From Granulicella aggregans (GTDB taxonomy: Bacteria; Acidobacteriota; Terriglobia; Terriglobales; Acidobacteriaceae): DNA of 64,000 nt. A program made the translations under genes and the position numbers. Of this stretch, positions 54,558-61,619 are shown piece by piece. The stretch spans positions 558,001-622,000 of the forward strand of contig NZ_JAGSYE010000003.1 in NCBI RefSeq assembly GCF_025685565.1, in the 5' to 3' direction. Each line of letters starts with the position of its first letter. Positions within the stretch are counted from its first letter, which is position 1. Below the pieces are notes generated by a model. The model was not told the origin of the DNA, searched no databases, and was given only the letters and a program-made list of their open reading frames with translations.

Positions 54558-55358
54558 TTATTCGCGCACCAGGTCGGCACCGGCGATGACCGGATTGTCC
54601 AACTCCACGGGGACGTTGCCCCCCAGCGCGGCCACCGCCGCCTGCGCCTCCACCGACGCCGCCTTGCGATGCAGCCGGTCTTGAGAAAACTCTATGGGAG
54701 ACGCCCCAAAGCGGACCTCGGCGTGAACGCCCCGCAGGCCTAAAAACCCGAAGACGTGCTGCCACAACGACTTGTCGCCCCAGCAGACATCCTGCCCCAC
54801 AGTGACTCCCGGATCGTTCTTCTCCGTCAGGCTGTAGCGGATGAACGCCGCCGTCATCGGAGCCTTCGCGGCCAGCGCCTGGCCCAGCAGGCCGGAGTGA
54901 AACTTCAGCAGCTTGCTCCCGTTAGAGGTCGTTCCTTCCGGGAAAAAGACCACCGGCAGCCCATCGTCCATCGCCGCTTTCATCGCCTTGCTCGCCCGCA
55001 ACGCGGAGCCGCCCCGGCCACGCTCGACATAGACAGTCCCTGCGCGCGTGGTCATCCAACCTAGGACGGGTACATCCGCAATCTCGATCTTCGAGACGAA
55101 GACGCACGGATGCAACGAAGCCAGCGTAACGATATCCAGGTAGCTCAGGTGGTTCGAGATGACAGCGCCATGGCTGGGAAATGTGCCCACCACGTCGACC
55201 TTGATCCCCATTCCCTTCATCGCACGCGAGCAGAAGAGGTGCAGCCACTCCGCGCGGCGCTGGCGCGACTCCGGCTGATCGACGATCAGCTCCCCCGCCG
55301 CCTGCATGAAGTAACCCATCAGCTTGATGCCGCGCACTACCGCTCGCAACTTCCCCAT
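54558..55358 (-). CDS. PlsC-like acyltransferase
   Basis: A 266-residue acyltransferase with the catalytic ISNHLSYLDIVTLASLHPCV, a VPVLGWMTTRAGTVYVERG stretch and FFPEGTTSNGSKLLKFHSGL. It is clearly related to the protein at 52.7 kb but not a close duplicate. It lies 152 bases upstream of the OlsB-like gene in the same direction and may be the second O-acyltransferase of the module. Confidence 0.87.
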   Translation of the reverse strand: MGKLRAVVRGIKLMGYFMQAAGELIVDQPESRQRRAEWLHLFCSRAMKGMGIKVDVVGTFPSHGAVISNHLSYLDIVTLASLHPCVFVSKIEIADVPVLGWMTTRAGTVYVERGRGGSALRASKAMKAAMDDGLPVVFFPEGTTSNGSKLLKFHSGLLGQALAAKAPMTAAFIRYSLTEKNDPGVTVGQDVCWGDKSLWQHVFGFLGLRGVHAEVRFGASPIEFSQDRLHRKAASVEAQAAVAALGGNVPVELDNPVIAGADLVRE

Positions 55359-55454
55359 CCCGCGCCCTGCTCCTGCAAAATCAGACTCTCAGTCCCCGGT
55401 TCGTAATTGGTACCTTAACCAGTTCCTGCACAGCTTTAATCGTTTACCGCTGTT

Positions 55455-56006
55455 TTGCAGTCTATCCTGTCTGCTGTGAGCCTCCCCGCCCATCCCGAAC
55501 GCCGCCATCCGTTTTTGTATCGCAGCATTGTGCTGCCCGTGCTGGCCTTGCTGCGCATGGGCGCGAGCCCGGAAAAGCTGGCGTGGAGCATCTCGCTCGG
55601 CCTCGTCGTCGGCGTCAACCCGTTGCTCGGCTCGACGACGCTGCTGTGCCTGGGCCTCGCTCTGCTCTTCCGGCTGAACCTGCCCGCATCGCAGCTCGCC
55701 AACCACCTTATGTATCCGGTTGAGATTGTGCTGCTCTTTCCGTTTCTGAAGTTTGGAGCCTTCGTCTTCCAGACCGGCCCTATTCCTCTTGCGCCATCGG
55801 TCCTCTTCGCCGAAGTCCGCTCGCATCCTCTTGCCCTGGTAAAGAGCGTCTGGCTCTGGGAGTGGCATGCGCTCGCAACCTGGGCCATCGCCGCGGCGGT
55901 TCTTCTCCCCCTGATCGCTGCGCTTCTGACTCCCGTGCTTCGGAGGATGCTCGTCCGCGCGGAGGCACATCACGCTGCTCTGGCCTCCCCCGTGTCAACT
56001 TTCTGA
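55455..56006 (+). CDS. DUF2062 membrane protein
   Basis: A 183-residue protein with three to four membrane segments and the DUF2062 pattern (ASPEKLAWSISLGLVVGVNP, then GSTTLLCLGLALLFRLN and ANHLMYPVEIVLLFPFLKFG). Function unknown. No ATG fits; a TTG at 55455 or a GTG at 55476 could start it. Its stop codon falls inside a 15-base tandem duplication. Confidence 0.8.
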   Translation: MQSILSAVSLPAHPERRHPFLYRSIVLPVLALLRMGASPEKLAWSISLGLVVGVNPLLGSTTLLCLGLALLFRLNLPASQLANHLMYPVEIVLLFPFLKFGAFVFQTGPIPLAPSVLFAEVRSHPLALVKSVWLWEWHALATWAIAAAVLLPLIAALLTPVLRRMLVRAEAHHAALASPVSTF

Positions 56007-56030
56007 ACAAAAAGATTCTGAACAAAAAGA
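56001..56030. repeat. Perfect 15-bp tandem duplication
   Basis: TTCTGAACAAAAAGA occurs twice in a row (56001-56015 and 56016-56030), starting within the last codons of the DUF2062 gene. It lies directly upstream of the operator-like repeat described next. Confidence 0.85.
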
Positions 56031-56071
56031 TGTCAATGATCCTTGACATCATGTTGTAGCGAAAGTAAAGT
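56029..56071 (+). promoter_or_regulatory. Sigma-70-type promoter with overlapping perfect inverted repeat
   Basis: The -35 box is a perfect TTGACA (56043-56048), the spacer is 17 bases, and the -10 is TAAAGT (56066-56071). An eight-base perfect inverted repeat, GATGTCAA (56029-56036) and TTGACATC (56043-56050) with a six-base spacer, covers the -35 box. This is the classic layout of a repressor operator. It reads toward the Ntn hydrolase gene, leaving a leader of about 170 bases. Confidence 0.7.
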
Positions 56072-56250
56072 CTACTAACAATAATCCCTTTCACTCAGGC
56101 TAGGGGTCGGCGGCGATCTAAGTGTACAGATAAAGGACTGAAAGCAAAGGTCTTTGTGCTTTGTCCTCGCGTTCTTTCCTCGGCTACTACACTCCGGGCC
56201 TTTATCCCGTCTGCTATACGGTTAGGCCACCTGCGGTAGACTTGCGGCCA

Positions 56251-57096
56251 ATGACCGCAATCGCATCTTCTTTTTCTCCCGAAGGCTTTGTTATCGGATC
56301 GGATGGACTTAGAACCGACGAAAACGGCAATGTAGTAACACTCTCAGCCCAGAAGATATGGCCGGGAGAGCATCGGGACTTTCGTTTTGCGGTTGGTTGG
56401 GCGGGGACATCTTCGTTCACCTTCCCCAGTGGGCGGCGATTCAGTTTCGCGGATGAGTTGAACGCGGCTGTGTCTCGGATCAAAGATGTGACTTTCTCAG
56501 GCGCGATGATGTACGTTGACGCGCTGGCCAAGATGGTTGCGGAATCTCTTTTATCAAGCCTAGAACCCGTTTCTAGTGAGTCGTCTGGCATGCTGGCCCG
56601 CGCTGTGTTTGTTGGTTATTACAAAGGAAACCCCGCACGGCTGGAGGTGTGGTTCAACCACGATAACGGGTGGTTGGTTGAACCAGAAATCCGCATCATG
56701 GACTCAGACTTGTCCGCTTTTGCGATTTTTAGCGGATCGGCGGGCGTATTCGAGAGCATGGGGCTGAAAAGAGCACCTAAGTCCCTGTTCGAAGCCGCGC
56801 TGTACGTGTCGACCTACCTGCAAATGTGCGTTGATGGGCGCGAGTCGTCGGAGGACTGCAAGTCATTTGGCGGACGGGTGCAATTAGCGCAAGTGTCCGA
56901 AGACGGCTTTGTTTGGCTTGATTCATCCGAAGAGCCAGACACCCAGCAAAGCGCTATCCTACGCCGCCTGATTCAATCGCCACCCATCTCGAAAGCAGAG
57001 ATTAGCGCCAAGATCAAGGCGGAACGCGCGGCCAAGAAAGCCGCAAGCGCAAAGAAGTCTGTCCAGAAAATGGACGATGCCGCGCCCTCGGCGTGA
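56251..57096 (+). CDS. HslV/proteasome-like Ntn hydrolase
   Basis: A 281-residue protein with the proteasome-beta/HslV pattern. After Met removal, Thr1 (MTAIASSFSP) would be the nucleophile; EGFVIGSDGLRT puts Asp at position 17, and LSAQKIW a lysine at 34, against Thr1/Asp17/Lys33 in HslV. FAVGWAGTSSF matches the HslV GFAGGTADAF region, AIFSGSAGVFES its GSGG loop, and SLFEAALYVSTYLQMCVD its last helix. This start is chosen because Thr must become N-terminal. A Lys/Ala-rich 35-residue tail is extra. No HslU or other ATPase is nearby. Codons are more A/T-rich than in neighbours, suggesting transfer. Confidence 0.72.
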   Translation: MTAIASSFSPEGFVIGSDGLRTDENGNVVTLSAQKIWPGEHRDFRFAVGWAGTSSFTFPSGRRFSFADELNAAVSRIKDVTFSGAMMYVDALAKMVAESLLSSLEPVSSESSGMLARAVFVGYYKGNPARLEVWFNHDNGWLVEPEIRIMDSDLSAFAIFSGSAGVFESMGLKRAPKSLFEAALYVSTYLQMCVDGRESSEDCKSFGGRVQLAQVSEDGFVWLDSSEEPDTQQSAILRRLIQSPPISKAEISAKIKAERAAKKAASAKKSVQKMDDAAPSA

Positions 57097-57105
57097 ACCG
57101 AGGGC
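57084..57105 (+). terminator. Hairpin across the stop codon of the Ntn hydrolase gene
   Basis: Eight-base perfect arms (GCCCTCGG at 57084-57091, CCGAGGGC at 57098-57105) with loop CGTGAA overlap the stop codon. The following bases are only partly T-rich (GGGTTTATT), so termination may be weak. Confidence 0.4.
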
Positions 57106-57119
57106 GACGGGTTTATTAC

Positions 57120-57305
57120 CTAACCTTGATCGTCACTGTTACTTTGCAATGCTTCAGAAACAGATGGAGCAAGGTGTAGGCCGTAAGTAGAGCCATAACA
57201 ACCCCTAACTGCTGGAATCGTAAGCCAGTATTTCCGGGGTCCCTTACGCGGACTCCGCATCGACTCTACCATCGTCCGTTTCTCGGGCAGACTAGAATCC
57301 ATCAT
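57120..57305 (-). CDS. Possible small ORF at the transposase 3' end
   Basis: A 61-codon ORF beginning with ATGATG that overlaps the last codons of the transposase. It has a basic middle (RSPRKGPRKYWL) and no known domain. It may be a fortuitous ORF in the distal end of the insertion element. Confidence 0.2.
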   Translation of the reverse strand: MMDSSLPEKRTMVESMRSPRKGPRKYWLTIPAVRGCYGSTYGLHLAPSVSEALQSNSDDQG

Positions 57306-58209
57306 CCGTGAGCAGTTTGTAAGGCAAAGGCTTTCGGCTCAACAGGTTTACCAGCGTCATCTCGAATATCCAAGGCTGCATCCGCCGTCTGTTGTACCGC
57401 CAGCAAAACTCTCCCAGATAGCGATTGATGTGCTGCTTGCCTAGCTTGTGATAGCTCCCGATGATGCCCCGCTTGAAGAGCGAGAATGCACCTTCGATGG
57501 TTCTGTTAGTGATCGGTACTCCCGCTTTGCGCTCCCGAAAATGGTTCCCGGCAACATGCTTATCGCGGGGGATGATGGACTTGTAAACGGGCGCTCCATC
57601 CGTGATGATCTGCGGCGCGTTCGGGCTGACAACAGCGTCTATCACTTTCTTTAGCGTCTCGCCTTTGATGTTCTCAACCTGCTGGAGATGGACGCGGCCA
57701 TTACGTTCCGCGATCCCAAACACCTTGATCTTTGATTTCTTGCCATCTGCATTGCCGCCCCGGACACTTCCGCCAATGAACGATTCGTCCATTTCTAGGA
57801 CTTGGCCTTGTTCGCCCAGCGGGGCAATACTCACATCGGACATGGCGTTGCGGATACGGTGACACACGTACCACGCGGTTTTGTAGGTCATGCCAACATG
57901 CCGCCGAACCTGATTCGCTGAGATGCCTTTCTTCGCCTCAGCCATTAGAGCGATGACCGCGAACCACTTCGTTAGAGGCAAGTGCGAATCGTGAAACAGC
58001 GTGTTGGACGTGGCCGAAAACATCAGGCCGCACGATGCACATTCAAACAACTTGCGGGGCTTGCCAGTCTTGCCCTTGCTTTCAATCAACCAGCATTTGT
58101 CATGGTCACAGGCTACGCAGCGAACACCGTGCGGCCACCGGACACGGATCAAGTGCAACAAGGCCGCATCTTCAGTTTGGAACTTGCGGGCTAGAGAGAA
58201 GAGATTCAT
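57292..58209 (-). CDS. IS1595-family (ISXO2-like) transposase
   Basis: A 305-residue transposase, apparently full length. A zinc-finger N-terminus (VRCVACDHDKCW ... CASCGLMFSATSNTLFHD) is followed by the ISXO2-like catalytic domain: EMDESFIGGSVRGGN with the first aspartate, IITDGAPVYKSI with the second, and the region HFRERKAG...TIEGAFSLFKRGIIG, ending in FCWRYNRR. The start overlaps the TGA of the small gene upstream (ATGA), so translation is coupled. No frameshift or stop interrupts it, so the element may still be active. Confidence 0.9.
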   Translation of the reverse strand: MNLFSLARKFQTEDAALLHLIRVRWPHGVRCVACDHDKCWLIESKGKTGKPRKLFECASCGLMFSATSNTLFHDSHLPLTKWFAVIALMAEAKKGISANQVRRHVGMTYKTAWYVCHRIRNAMSDVSIAPLGEQGQVLEMDESFIGGSVRGGNADGKKSKIKVFGIAERNGRVHLQQVENIKGETLKKVIDAVVSPNAPQIITDGAPVYKSIIPRDKHVAGNHFRERKAGVPITNRTIEGAFSLFKRGIIGSYHKLGKQHINRYLGEFCWRYNRRRMQPWIFEMTLVNLLSRKPLPYKLLTDDGF

Positions 58210-58433
58210 GCCTGACCTGCTTTCTCCGTGGGCCCAAGAACTGAGCGAGCAACTGTCTGCAATTTGCTCACAGAGTCGAGCACGGCTTGCGATCTTGAAA
58301 CAGCTACGCCCTGAAACTCAGCGGCCAAACGCGGACGATGAAACAAATCGACCAGTTCCGCCACCTCATCAGACATCGCTGTAACCGTCTCGACCAGTTG
58401 CGCTAGAAGTTGCTTCATGTCTGCTTCGTTCAT
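58206..58433 (-). CDS. Small helical protein coupled to the IS1595 transposase
   Basis: A 75-residue protein, mostly helical (DMKQLLAQLVETVTAMSDEV and AELVDLFHRPRLAAEF). I start at the ATG at 58433 because GAGGTG lies just upstream. Its TGA overlaps the transposase ATG. It is not a known IS1595 component; it may be an accessory or regulatory protein of the element. Confidence 0.6.
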   Translation of the reverse strand: MNEADMKQLLAQLVETVTAMSDEVAELVDLFHRPRLAAEFQGVAVSRSQAVLDSVSKLQTVARSVLGPTEKAGQA

Positions 58434-58524
58434 CGTCCACCTCGAAAACATAATGCACTTGCGCTCAACCTGAGTCAAGGGGATTACTGTTAGTCTACTT
58501 GTCACTTATTCAAGGAGACCAGAC

Positions 58525-58950
58525 ATGTTCTTCACAACTTGTTCCGCCACGATGACTCGCAAGGAGCGCATTCGCGCGATGCGTCCTTTCTACTTCCTAT
58601 TCTCCCTCTACATGCCCTTTTGCCTTATGCTGTCCATCTTCAAACCGGTGAAGAACAGCACAGCGGCATGGATGCTCGATCTGGGCACGGGCGTCACCAT
58701 GGTTGCGATGTTGGTCGCTGCGGCGATCGGCTTTGCCCGTCAACGCGACGAGTATCAGCGCAAGCTCCTCACCGAAGCCATGATCTGGGGCATCAGTGGA
58801 ATGCTCGCCATCACCACCGTATGGGGTCTGCTCGAGACGCATACCAGCATCCCGCGCATGGACATCCTGCTGAACTTCCCCATCTTCATCACGATCACCG
58901 CGATCGCCAAGGTTGTCCTCTTCCGCCGCAGCCCCGCAGGCAACGAGTAG
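58525..58950 (+). CDS. Small integral membrane protein upstream of an XRE regulator
   Basis: A 141-residue protein with about four transmembrane helices (YFLFSLYMPFCLMLSIF, GVTMVAMLVAAAIGFA, IWGISGMLAITTVWGLL, FPIFITITAIAKVVLF). I know no named family for it. AAGGAG eight bases before the ATG fixes the start. Two bases separate it from the HTH gene, so the regulator may control or sense this protein. Confidence 0.75.
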   Translation: MFFTTCSATMTRKERIRAMRPFYFLFSLYMPFCLMLSIFKPVKNSTAAWMLDLGTGVTMVAMLVAAAIGFARQRDEYQRKLLTEAMIWGISGMLAITTVWGLLETHTSIPRMDILLNFPIFITITAIAKVVLFRRSPAGNE

Positions 58951-58952
58951 GC

Positions 58953-59153
58953 ATGGAAAACCGTCTCCGTGTCCTTCGCGCCGAGCGCCGCTGGTCGCAA
59001 GCCGATCTTGCCAAGGAACTTCGCATCTCGCGCCAGTCCGTCAACGCGATCGAGACGGGCAAGTACGATCCCAGTCTTCCGCTGGCCTTCAAACTTGCCC
59101 GGCTCTTCGAGACCACGATTGAGGCCATCTTCAGCGACGCCATTGAAGGCTGA
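58953..59153 (+). CDS. XRE-family helix-turn-helix regulator
   Basis: A 66-residue Cro/CI-type repressor made of the DNA-binding domain alone: NRLRVLRAERRWSQADLAKE, then LRISRQSVNAIETGKYDPSL and PLAFKLARLFETTIEAIF. The ATG is at 58953, two bases after the membrane gene. Such pairs are often autoregulated. Confidence 0.88.
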   Translation: MENRLRVLRAERRWSQADLAKELRISRQSVNAIETGKYDPSLPLAFKLARLFETTIEAIFSDAIEG

Positions 59154-59173
59154 GCACGCGCGCTCCAAGTCGA

Positions 59174-59674
59174 TCACCGCGTGATCGTCCGTTGTGCGGA
59201 GCCGGAGACGGTGATGCTGCTGTTCTTATAAAATGGGAGAAACGTCAAATAAGTCATGGAAACCGTGACCGTGACAGTTCCTCCGACGGTATTTCCCGCG
59301 CTGTAGGCGGCAGTGATCACGGTCCCGGACGCCGGCGCGGTAAAGAGAAATCCGCTGGCATAGCTCTTCACCGAGTCCGTTGTACTGGGAGCGAGCGCCG
59401 TGGAGCTATGCAGCGCCGCATATCGCGCCGCCATGTTCGCTGCGCAGATCGCATTGCCCCGGCCAAGGAGCACTAGCGAAAAGTTGAAGATGCCGAAGAC
59501 CAGAAGGAAGAACGTCGGCAGCACGAGGGCCAACTCAATCAGCATCACCCCGCATTCCTGTCGCCGGGTGGCTCGAAGGCGGTGTGAAGCAGTCACACCG
59601 ATCTGCCCGGAGAAGCGTCGAGACGCCCCGCGGAGCCGCCTGTTGCGAGCCGGCGGCGAGGCTACTGCGACCAC
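59174..59674 (-). CDS. TadE-like pseudopilin
   Basis: A 166-residue protein: a basic N-terminus (about 45 residues), a TadE-type hydrophobic helix (MLIELALVLPTFFLLVFGIF) preceded by the usual acidic/cysteine-glycine stretch, and a beta-rich secreted part. It would belong to a Flp/Tad pilus or secretion apparatus. The GTG start overlaps the end of the upstream gene by 13 bases. No Tad ATPase, secretin or peptidase gene is in the window. Confidence 0.78.
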   Translation of the reverse strand: MVAVASPPARNRRLRGASRRFSGQIGVTASHRLRATRRQECGVMLIELALVLPTFFLLVFGIFNFSLVLLGRGNAICAANMAARYAALHSSTALAPSTTDSVKSYASGFLFTAPASGTVITAAYSAGNTVGGTVTVTVSMTYLTFLPFYKNSSITVSGSAQRTITR

Positions 59675-60105
59675 GGCACCTGAAAGATCGCTGCCCCACT
59701 CAGGGTGCGGCTGGGAGAGACTCCCGGAAAGGAAAGTGGCGACGGCACGCTCGCGCTGGTCTTGACGACAACATATTTATACGGTGTAACGCCACCGCTG
59801 CATGTGGACGTACTCGCTACCGACGATCCTCCGGCTGAACAGGTCCAGAGATTCGTCGCCGTGACGGAAAATCCGCTGACGCCGGTCGCCGCGTTGGTCG
59901 CCGCTGTCTGCATGCCGCTCAGGTTTCCTTCGTTGCCGGGAATCGCACCCCACGCGGCACCGGCCGTTGCCGCTACCTGCAACTGCATTGCTTCCTGAAT
60001 GGCTACTGCATAGTCGACCATCCCGACCAGGATCATCATGAGCACCGAAAGAAAGACGGCGAACTCCACCATCGCACTGCCGTCGCTGTCTCGCAGGAAG
60101 TTCAT
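59662..60105 (-). CDS. TadE/TadG-like pseudopilin
   Basis: A 147-residue protein with a TadE-type start (RDSDGSAMVEFAVFLSVLMM, with the pilin-type glutamate five residues into the helix) and a threonine/serine-rich C-terminal part. Its stop codon overlaps the next gene, and its ATG overlaps the TadG-like stop, so the three are co-translated. Confidence 0.8.
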   Translation of the reverse strand: MNFLRDSDGSAMVEFAVFLSVLMMILVGMVDYAVAIQEAMQLQVAATAGAAWGAIPGNEGNLSGMQTAATNAATGVSGFSVTATNLWTCSAGGSSVASTSTCSGGVTPYKYVVVKTSASVPSPLSFPGVSPSRTLSGAAIFQVPWSQ

Positions 60106-61334
60106 TGCACCAGCACCGCCTGCGTGCGGAATGGATTACCCGTGCTGATCGTGGAAAAGTCGCTGAAGAGATTCAGCGTACTGCTGTCCAGGTAGATGCT
60201 GTCGGTCACGACGCCAATGTAGCCGGGAGACCAGGTCGAGCTTCCGTTCGTCATCTGCACCCCCGTCCCGCTGACGTACCAGATGCCGTTCCCGTAGTAC
60301 TGCGCGTCGTTGAACTGGAGGTCCTGCGCTGCGGTGTGGACCCAGTTGCGATCGGTGAAGAACAGGATGTTGACCAGCGACCCTCCGGAACTGGCCGTGG
60401 GGGCGTTCAGGTCGACGTTGCCGTCGCCGTCGAAGATGATCTGCCCATAAGGGATACTTCCGCTCCCTTTGGTGAAGTAAAGCGTCACCCCCGAGCCGGA
60501 GAGGTTCGAGGCGGTCGCGTGTAGCCCGCCGGTGATCACATAAAGCCCGGGATTGAAGTAGACGTTCGTTCCGGTAAAGGTCATGCCCGGTTTGCTGGCG
60601 CTGCCGCAGTACGTTCCAGGGCTGATGCTGTTGTAGCCGCTGGTCGTGACGCTGAAGGTGGTGTGATTGCACGAACCCAGCGTGGGCTGGGCGAGACTCG
60701 CGAGCGGGTCAGCCGCGGTCGCTGCGTTGTACGTCGGCGTGGGATAGTAGGAGCCCAGCAGAGACGACTGCCCCAATGCGCCCGTGGCGTTGATGGCGTA
60801 CTCGTCCAGCGACTCCGAAGAGGTCAGATAGAGGTTGTTCTTGATGTAAACGGGACAGCGAGAAAACATGCCCTGGCTTGGGATACCTTTGCTGTTCGTC
60901 AGGTTCAGCGTGTAGCTGTTCGAGATTCCGGCGGTGTTCGTCAGATAGCCGCAGGGCGGCATCATGGCGGCGGCACTGACGCTGACCGTTGCCTTGCCCC
61001 CATTCAGCGCGCCCATAAAGATCGTATTGACGGTTTGGGTGATCGTCACGTATTGCACGTCGTAGCGGGCGGGAAAATCGCCCGTCGTGGGCGGACTGGT
61101 CACCGTGATGGTGACGTTGTTGGAGCCATTGGTGAACCCGTTAGCGGCCGCGTTGGCCATCGCCTGCGCGGCCTGCTTACCGGAACAGCGCTCCCACTCC
61201 AGCTCCGCGCCCAGGGCGGCGGAGTCGGCAGCACTCTGCATCTGCAGCTTCTTCAACTCGAGCAGGCCCACGTCGATCGACAGGCCGCAGAACAGGAGGA
61301 TGACCGGCAGCATAACGGCGAATAACGGTAACAA
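60102..61334 (-). CDS. TadG-like pilus assembly protein, N-terminus possibly frameshifted
   Basis: A 410-residue protein with the TadG_N helix at its start (PLFAVMLPVILLFCGLSIDV, then KKLQMQSAADSAALGAEL) and a long serine/glycine/threonine-rich exported part. The only start in frame is a TTG with an in-frame TAA two codons before it. The residues that normally precede this helix (ERGSK) are encoded in another frame just upstream, so a one-base deletion near 61340 is possible. AGGGG about ten bases upstream could nevertheless serve the TTG. Confidence 0.7.
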   Translation of the reverse strand: MLPLFAVMLPVILLFCGLSIDVGLLELKKLQMQSAADSAALGAELEWERCSGKQAAQAMANAAANGFTNGSNNVTITVTSPPTTGDFPARYDVQYVTITQTVNTIFMGALNGGKATVSVSAAAMMPPCGYLTNTAGISNSYTLNLTNSKGIPSQGMFSRCPVYIKNNLYLTSSESLDEYAINATGALGQSSLLGSYYPTPTYNAATAADPLASLAQPTLGSCNHTTFSVTTSGYNSISPGTYCGSASKPGMTFTGTNVYFNPGLYVITGGLHATASNLSGSGVTLYFTKGSGSIPYGQIIFDGDGNVDLNAPTASSGGSLVNILFFTDRNWVHTAAQDLQFNDAQYYGNGIWYVSGTGVQMTNGSSTWSPGYIGVVTDSIYLDSSTLNLFSDFSTISTGNPFRTQAVLVQ

Positions 61335-61619
61335 GACTTAGATCCCCTCTCGACTGACTGCAAGGCGTAAGCCCGGGGCCGTCCATCCAGCAGCTTCTCC
61401 GTGGCCCCGAGAAGATCATCGGCAGTTGACCAGGGCTACATGATTCGGCCTCGGGATGTCGCTCAAAGAGTCAATGCGAGCGCCCGAAAGGGGACCGGCG
61501 GCGGCCCGAAGCAAGAGCTGGTCGATTTTCACCTGGCATCGCCAGCCCTCTTTGGCGTTCACGAGAAATTCTCGAAAAACCCCGCCAATCAAGGCGATTA
61601 TTGATATTCTGGAAGTGAT
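61335..61619. other. Divergent region between tadG-like and deoxyhypusine synthase-like genes
   Basis: 285 bases, with no complete gene. The ERGSK-coding stretch lies at about 61340-61355 on the minus strand. GGAAGTGAT just before 61620 is the ribosome-binding site of the plus-strand gene. Confidence 0.4.

Larger units (their letters stand above)
57120..58500 (-). mobile_element. IS1595-type insertion, ends not resolved
   Basis: The transposase and its coupled small gene are intact. I found no convincing terminal inverted repeats. ACTGTTA occurs at 57135-57141 and 58486-58492 in the same orientation and could be a seven-base remnant of a target duplication, but seven bases can match by chance. 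The listed bounds are therefore approximate. Confidence 0.45.

Noticed and set aside
57135..58492. ACTGTTA direct repeat as the target duplication of the IS1595 element
   Set aside because: Only seven bases match, and the adjoining sequences show no inverted-repeat ends, so it is kept only as a weak hint.
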